From Halonotius roseus (GTDB taxonomy: Archaea; Halobacteriota; Halobacteria; Halobacteriales; Haloferacaceae): a DNA stretch of 64,000 nt. The stretch spans positions 309,633 through 373,632 of the forward strand of contig NZ_SESI01000003.1 of NCBI RefSeq assembly GCF_006861655.1, in the 5' to 3' direction. Under the pieces are notes generated by a model. That model had not been told where the DNA came from. It was given only the letters and a program-made list of their open reading frames with translations, and did no database searches. This document shows, one piece after another, positions 60,461 to 64,000 of this stretch (the first letter of the stretch is position 1; every line of letters begins with the position of its first letter). The position numbers were made by a program, and so were the translations under genes.

Positions 60461-61755
60461 TGACTCACCTCTCGTTTCGCAGCTCGTTCACGCGCTCGTT
60501 GCCCCGCAACCGCGGCGGTCGTCAGCGAGATCCCGCTTTGGGATTTCTCGGCGACCGGATCCGTCCCGCCGACGACGCCGCCAGCCGCCCGGAGATTGCT
60601 GAACTCCGGGGAGCCGTCGGCGTCCAGCGGGCGCATCCCCTCGTCGATCCGGACGCCAAAGTGGGCAAACGGCTGGTTGCCAAAGGCTTCCTCGTCGAAC
60701 CAGTCATACCGGTCGTCGGAATGCGGGATATGACAGTCAAAGATCGGCTCCTCGACGGTGCCGTCACGGTCGGAGTCGATACCCTTGCCGACGAGCCCGC
60801 CGGTGGCGAGAATGAACTCCTCGGCGTGGTACGGCACCTCTCGGCCCTTGCTGTCGACGATGACCGCCTCGATCTCGTCGCCGTCGGCCTCGTAGTCGAT
60901 GACCGGGTTGCCCGCCGAGATGTGGATCCCGGCGTCGTCGACGGCCTCTTTCAGCCGGTCGGCCAGCCGCATCCCGGGGAAGCTCGGCGGCCCCATCGGG
61001 ATCTCGAAGACATCGACGCCGAGCTCGCGTTCGAGATCGGCCCGCACGTCGGCCGCGTGGTCGTCGCCGAGGAAGGCCGGGAAGCCGACGCGCTCGGCGT
61101 CACCGATGTGGGGTTTCACCGACTCGGCGAGGGCCTCACGGGCACCCATCGTTTTCCCCTCGTACTCGACATCCTCGTCGTTGTCAAGCCGCTTGGCGAA
61201 CCGGGTTACTCGGGAGTCGTTGGCGTACGTTCCGGGGAAGTTGAGCTCGACGCCGTCGACAGCGAACGGCACGTCGGCAGCCGCAAGATGATCGGCCAAC
61301 ATGTCGGCGTTGTACTCGGTAAGCTCCTCGAAGCCGACGACCAGCATATCGCGGCTGTCGCTGGCGAGGCCGGCCGCGGCCGCGTCGGGATACCGGGCGG
61401 TCGGTTTGATCGCGCCGCCGAACGTCGGCAGCAACGCGTTGGTGTCGGTGTGGTCGCCCTGATAGGTGTCGCCGACCGCCTCGTCGAAGCGGGCGAGCCC
61501 ATCGCGGATCGCCGCCTCGCCGGCGATCGAGTAGGGGTGATCGTCCGGCAGTTCGCTGATCGCGGCGAAGGGGTCGGCGACCGGCTCTTCTTCGTCGAGA
61601 TAGCCGAGCACGTCGATCAGGCCGCTGGCGTGTCGCAGCGTGGACTTTTTGTGGGTGATGAGTCGCACCGATGCGTCGCTGTCGGCCGCTTCGAGGGCGG
61701 CCATCGAGCCGGCGAGGCCGCCGCCGATGACGATCACATCCTCGCGGATTGCCAT
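60457..61755 (-). CDS. glpB: anaerobic glycerol-3-phosphate dehydrogenase subunit B
   Basis: 432 residues. The FAD motif is VIVIGGGLAGSMAALEAADS. ASGLIDVLGYLDEEEPVADP and GPPSFPGMRLADRLKEAVDD are conserved, and the C-terminal FHFGVRIDEGMRPLD-like segment reads FAHFGVRIDEGMRPLDADGS. GlpB is the second flavoprotein of the GlpABC complex that oxidises glycerol 3-phosphate to dihydroxyacetone phosphate. It overlaps glpA by one base (shared A of TGATG), showing tight coupling. Confidence 0.92.
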   Translation of the reverse strand: MAIREDVIVIGGGLAGSMAALEAADSDASVRLITHKKSTLRHASGLIDVLGYLDEEEPVADPFAAISELPDDHPYSIAGEAAIRDGLARFDEAVGDTYQGDHTDTNALLPTFGGAIKPTARYPDAAAAGLASDSRDMLVVGFEELTEYNADMLADHLAAADVPFAVDGVELNFPGTYANDSRVTRFAKRLDNDEDVEYEGKTMGAREALAESVKPHIGDAERVGFPAFLGDDHAADVRADLERELGVDVFEIPMGPPSFPGMRLADRLKEAVDDAGIHISAGNPVIDYEADGDEIEAVIVDSKGREVPYHAEEFILATGGLVGKGIDSDRDGTVEEPIFDCHIPHSDDRYDWFDEEAFGNQPFAHFGVRIDEGMRPLDADGSPEFSNLRAAGGVVGGTDPVAEKSQSGISLTTAAVAGQRARERAAKREVSQ

Positions 61756-63500
61756 CAGTCGCCTCCCCGCCGGCCGCCGTCGGTTGCTGCCGTCTCCGCC
61801 GTTCCGTCGCTCGGTGATGCCCCAACACCGGTGTCGAAGGCGGTGAAGTCGCTGATGACGGTGTCGGTCGTCGCGGCATCCTTATCGCGGTTCATCGTGG
61901 TGCCGTGCAGCGAGTATTTGAGGGCGGCCTGTGAGAGCTGGCGGCCCCACATCGCGTGGCGTTCGCCCTTCCAGCGTTCCTGGTAGAGCTCGTCCCACGC
62001 GTCGTAGGCCGTCTCCTCGTCGTACTCGTCGTAGAGCTCGGCGGCCATCCGGTGACAACAGAACGCGCCCTGACAGTTACCCATTGACGCACGCGTGCGA
62101 AGGCGCACGGCGTTGAGATCTGAGCCGGATCCCTCGATTCCATCTTGTACCTCTGCGCGCGTGACGGCCTCGCACTCACAGACGACCGGGTTCGGGCCGT
62201 CGTAGTCGAGTACCTCGTCGGTGCGGGAGCCGAGCCGCTGGGCACTGCGGCGGCCGATCGGCGAGCGGATGCCGAACTCGTCCATGTAGTCCCGCAGCAC
62301 CGAGAAGTCCTCGCTGCCGGGCAGCGGCACCTCGTCGGTGCGGCACTCGGCGTCGACGCCGAGCTTGTCGCAGACGTGATCGGAGATATCCTCGCCCATC
62401 ATCCGGTAGGTCGTGAACTTCCCGCCGACGATGGAGGTGAAGTTCTCGACACTGTCGCGGTCGGAGTGATCGAGCAGGAAGAAGTCCCGCGTGATGTCGG
62501 TCGAATCGCTCGTGCCGGTTCCCGGCGGCTCGTAGAGCGGCCGAACGCCCCAGAAGGAGCGGATCGTGCGGGCCTCCTCGATGATCGGCACCAGCTCTTT
62601 GAGCGTGTCGATCATCAGGTCGACCTCCCACTGCTCTTCGGGGTAGTCCTCGGGGTCGTCGACCTCGACATCTGTGGTGCCGAGGATGCAGGTCGTCTCG
62701 TGGGGGACGACGATGTCGGCGTCACCCTTCGGCTTACAGCGGTTGACGACGGTGTCGACCTGGCGGGTGTTCATGATCGTCATGACGCCTTTGCCGGGGC
62801 GAACCTCGATCTCCTTTTCGAGGCCGGCCATCTCACCGATCTGTCCGGCCCACGCGCCGGTGGCGTTGACGACGTAGTCGCCGCGGATCTCCTCGCGGGT
62901 GCCGGGCTCGCGGTGGACGCGCTTGCCGGGGCCCGATTCGTGTTCGACTTCGACGCCGACAACTTCGTCGCCCTCTTTGAGGACATCCACCACGGGCGCG
63001 TGTGTCTCGATGCGCGCGCCGTGTTCCTCCGCGCTGGCGGCGTTGGCCACACAGAGCCGGAAGGGGTCGACCGCGCCATCCGGCACCCGAATGGCCTTGT
63101 CGATATCCTTGGCGAGGTAGGGCTCCTCTTTGCGGGCCTCCTCGGCCGACAGTACCTCGACCGGGATGTCGCACTCCTTGCAGCCCTCCAGTTTCTTCTG
63201 GAAGTACTCCTCGGAGTCCTCCGGGCGTTTGACGAACAGCCCGCCGGTTTCCTCAACACAGTGGCTGGCGATATCCCGCAGAATCCGGTTTTCGATCATA
63301 CACTCCTTCGCGCTGGCCTGGTCAGCAACCGCGTACCGGCCACCGCTGTGGAGGAGGCCGTGCATCCGCCCTGTCGTTCCGTGGGTGAGATTCCCTTGTT
63401 CGACGAGCGTGACCTCGACGCCGCGCATCGCGAGGTCGCGCGCGATGCCGCACCCGGTCGAGCCGCCGCCGATGACGATGACATGTGGTTTGCTACTCAT
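61755..63500 (-). CDS. glpA: anaerobic glycerol-3-phosphate dehydrogenase subunit A
   Basis: 581 residues. The FAD motif is [20 protein letters not shown], with [20 protein letters not shown]. Substrate-site blocks [20 protein letters not shown] and [13 protein letters not shown] follow. The C-terminal BFD-like [2Fe-2S] domain (about 420-480) has [16 protein letters not shown] and [12 protein letters not shown]. GlpA is the catalytic flavosubunit; electrons go on to GlpB/GlpC. A TATA-like TAAACTAAAG about 30-39 bp before ATG 63500 fits a leaderless mRNA. It is first in glpABC, divergent from glpK. Confidence 0.94.
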   Translation of the reverse strand: MSSKPHVIVIGGGSTGCGIARDLAMRGVEVTLVEQGNLTHGTTGRMHGLLHSGGRYAVADQASAKECMIENRILRDIASHCVEETGGLFVKRPEDSEEYFQKKLEGCKECDIPVEVLSAEEARKEEPYLAKDIDKAIRVPDGAVDPFRLCVANAASAEEHGARIETHAPVVDVLKEGDEVVGVEVEHESGPGKRVHREPGTREEIRGDYVVNATGAWAGQIGEMAGLEKEIEVRPGKGVMTIMNTRQVDTVVNRCKPKGDADIVVPHETTCILGTTDVEVDDPEDYPEEQWEVDLMIDTLKELVPIIEEARTIRSFWGVRPLYEPPGTGTSDSTDITRDFFLLDHSDRDSVENFTSIVGGKFTTYRMMGEDISDHVCDKLGVDAECRTDEVPLPGSEDFSVLRDYMDEFGIRSPIGRRSAQRLGSRTDEVLDYDGPNPVVCECEAVTRAEVQDGIEGSGSDLNAVRLRTRASMGNCQGAFCCHRMAAELYDEYDEETAYDAWDELYQERWKGERHAMWGRQLSQAALKYSLHGTTMNRDKDAATTDTVISDFTAFDTGVGASPSDGTAETAATDGGRRGGD

Positions 63501-63671
63501 CCGTTCAATTTCCGTTTGAACTATAATGACTTTAGTTTACCCCCTAACGATGACACCCGTCAATGAATCTGGAGGAAACACCGGCGTCTGACGTTCTGTT
63601 CATGCATGTGAGTCTCTCGCAAACTACCCGAAGCAGCGGGGAACTATAGTCAAGTTTGGGCACGGGAGTAA

Positions 63672-63780
63672 CATTTATCACGTTCTTCCATAGTGTTTAC
63701 CCGTGGTGGTGGAACCGGTCGTAAAGAACGGTTCGCCGCCGACGGGGGAACGGCCCCCACAAGGAGTGTGGTGAATACAC
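63672..63780 (+). promoter_or_regulatory. glpK promoter and structured leader
   Basis: A TATA-like CATTTATC at 63672-63679 predicts a start near 63703 and a leader of about 78 nt, unusually long for this genome. The leader contains two perfect hairpins: GAACCG (63712-63717)/CGGTTC (63729-63734) and GGGGG (63744-63748)/CCCCC (63754-63758), then GGAGTGTGGTGAATACAC before ATG 63781; the GGTG, about 8 nt before the ATG, is complementary to the 16S rRNA 3' end. Confidence 0.5.
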
Positions 63781-64000
63781 ATGTCAGAAACATACGTTGG
63801 TTCAATTGACCAAGGGACGACTGGAACTCGTTTCATGGTCTTTGACCATGACGGGAACGTCGTATCGCAAGCTTACGAAAAACACGAACAGATCTATCCG
63901 GAGCCCGGCTGGGTCGAGCACGACCCGATGGAAATCTGGGAGAACACGAAGCTCGTCATCAACGAGGCTCTCGACAAGGAAGGCCTCGACGCTGACCAGC
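63781..64000 (+). CDS. glpK: glycerol kinase, N-terminal part
   Basis: The first 73 codons are in the window. The start [20 protein letters not shown] and the following [19 protein letters not shown] are the FGGY-family phosphate loop and N-terminal motif of glycerol kinase. The enzyme phosphorylates glycerol with ATP to glycerol 3-phosphate, the substrate of GlpABC encoded divergently. The gene is cut by the window end; the rest of the protein cannot be judged. Confidence 0.95.
   Translation, partial: MSETYVGSIDQGTTGTRFMVFDHDGNVVSQAYEKHEQIYPEPGWVEHDPMEIWENTKLVINEALDKEGLDADQ

Overview
The window is a piece of a haloarchaeal (Halobacteria) chromosome. The evidence is a high GC content with strong G/C bias at third codon positions, very acidic proteins, leaderless-looking genes with TATA boxes about 26 nt before the start codon, and archaeal genes such as RNA polymerase subunit Rpb4 (RpoF), ribosomal protein L21e, SRP19, Gar1, proteasome beta, SDO1 and archaellin. 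The genus cannot be fixed from the sequence alone.

Region by region: 1-5 kb holds an NYN-domain fragment, a PUA protein, a presenilin-type protease (PSH), a VapBC-like pair, gar1-srp19 and a CBS protein. 4.2-8.7 kb has a hexapeptide acyltransferase overlapping a probable Nmad3-type protein, a sugar nucleotidyltransferase, and an aminotransferase-ribH pair. 8.7-12.9 kb is mostly membrane proteins (MFS, DoxX, two small proteins). 12.9-18 kb is a housekeeping block: L21e-RpoF, a DUF655 protein, KsgA, a HemK-like methyltransferase and a two-gene methionine synthase operon. 18-25.3 kb is an accessory stretch with AT-rich islets: an orphan nuclease-like protein, a DUF433/DUF5615 toxin-antitoxin pair, two tandem histidine kinases, a GCS2-type ligase and orphan membrane proteins. 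25.4-38.3 kb carries proteasome beta, a cupin, UPF0212, an HTH-CBS regulator, RqcH, a lone archaellin, a RecJ/Cdc45-like protein, Yip1, HD and PsiE proteins. 38.4-43.2 kb encodes the acyl-CoA (propionyl/acetyl-CoA) carboxylase subunits plus a soluble taxis transducer. 43.3-54.2 kb has a sodium-dependent transporter, an IS6-type insertion sequence, Nnr-MoaC, a GDT1-type transporter, HflX, SDO1 and glycerate kinase. 54.6-64 kb has an FG-GAP/UnbV protein, a CheF-like protein and the glycerol catabolic locus: glpABC divergent from glpK, with a second glpA-like gene. Glycerol use (GlpK, GlpABC, glycerate kinase) is a clear metabolic theme.

The most striking unexplained pattern is mobile. A 697-bp IS6-type element (8-bp target duplication CTAGTACC) shares its terminal sequence GTTCAGA with two large fold-back, MITE-like elements (331 and 401 bp). 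A half copy of the fold-back sequence lies beside the IS. The IS and both full fold-back elements end 47-49 bp before the start codon of a neighbouring gene, which suggests insertion just upstream of core promoters. Other items worth a look are the tandem histidine kinases with duplicated promoters, duplicated palindromic sites before the GDT1 gene, a UDG-superfamily protein with altered catalytic motifs, a nested hairpin at 27.0 kb, and structured DNA in the glpK leader. No CRISPR array, rRNA or tRNA gene was found.
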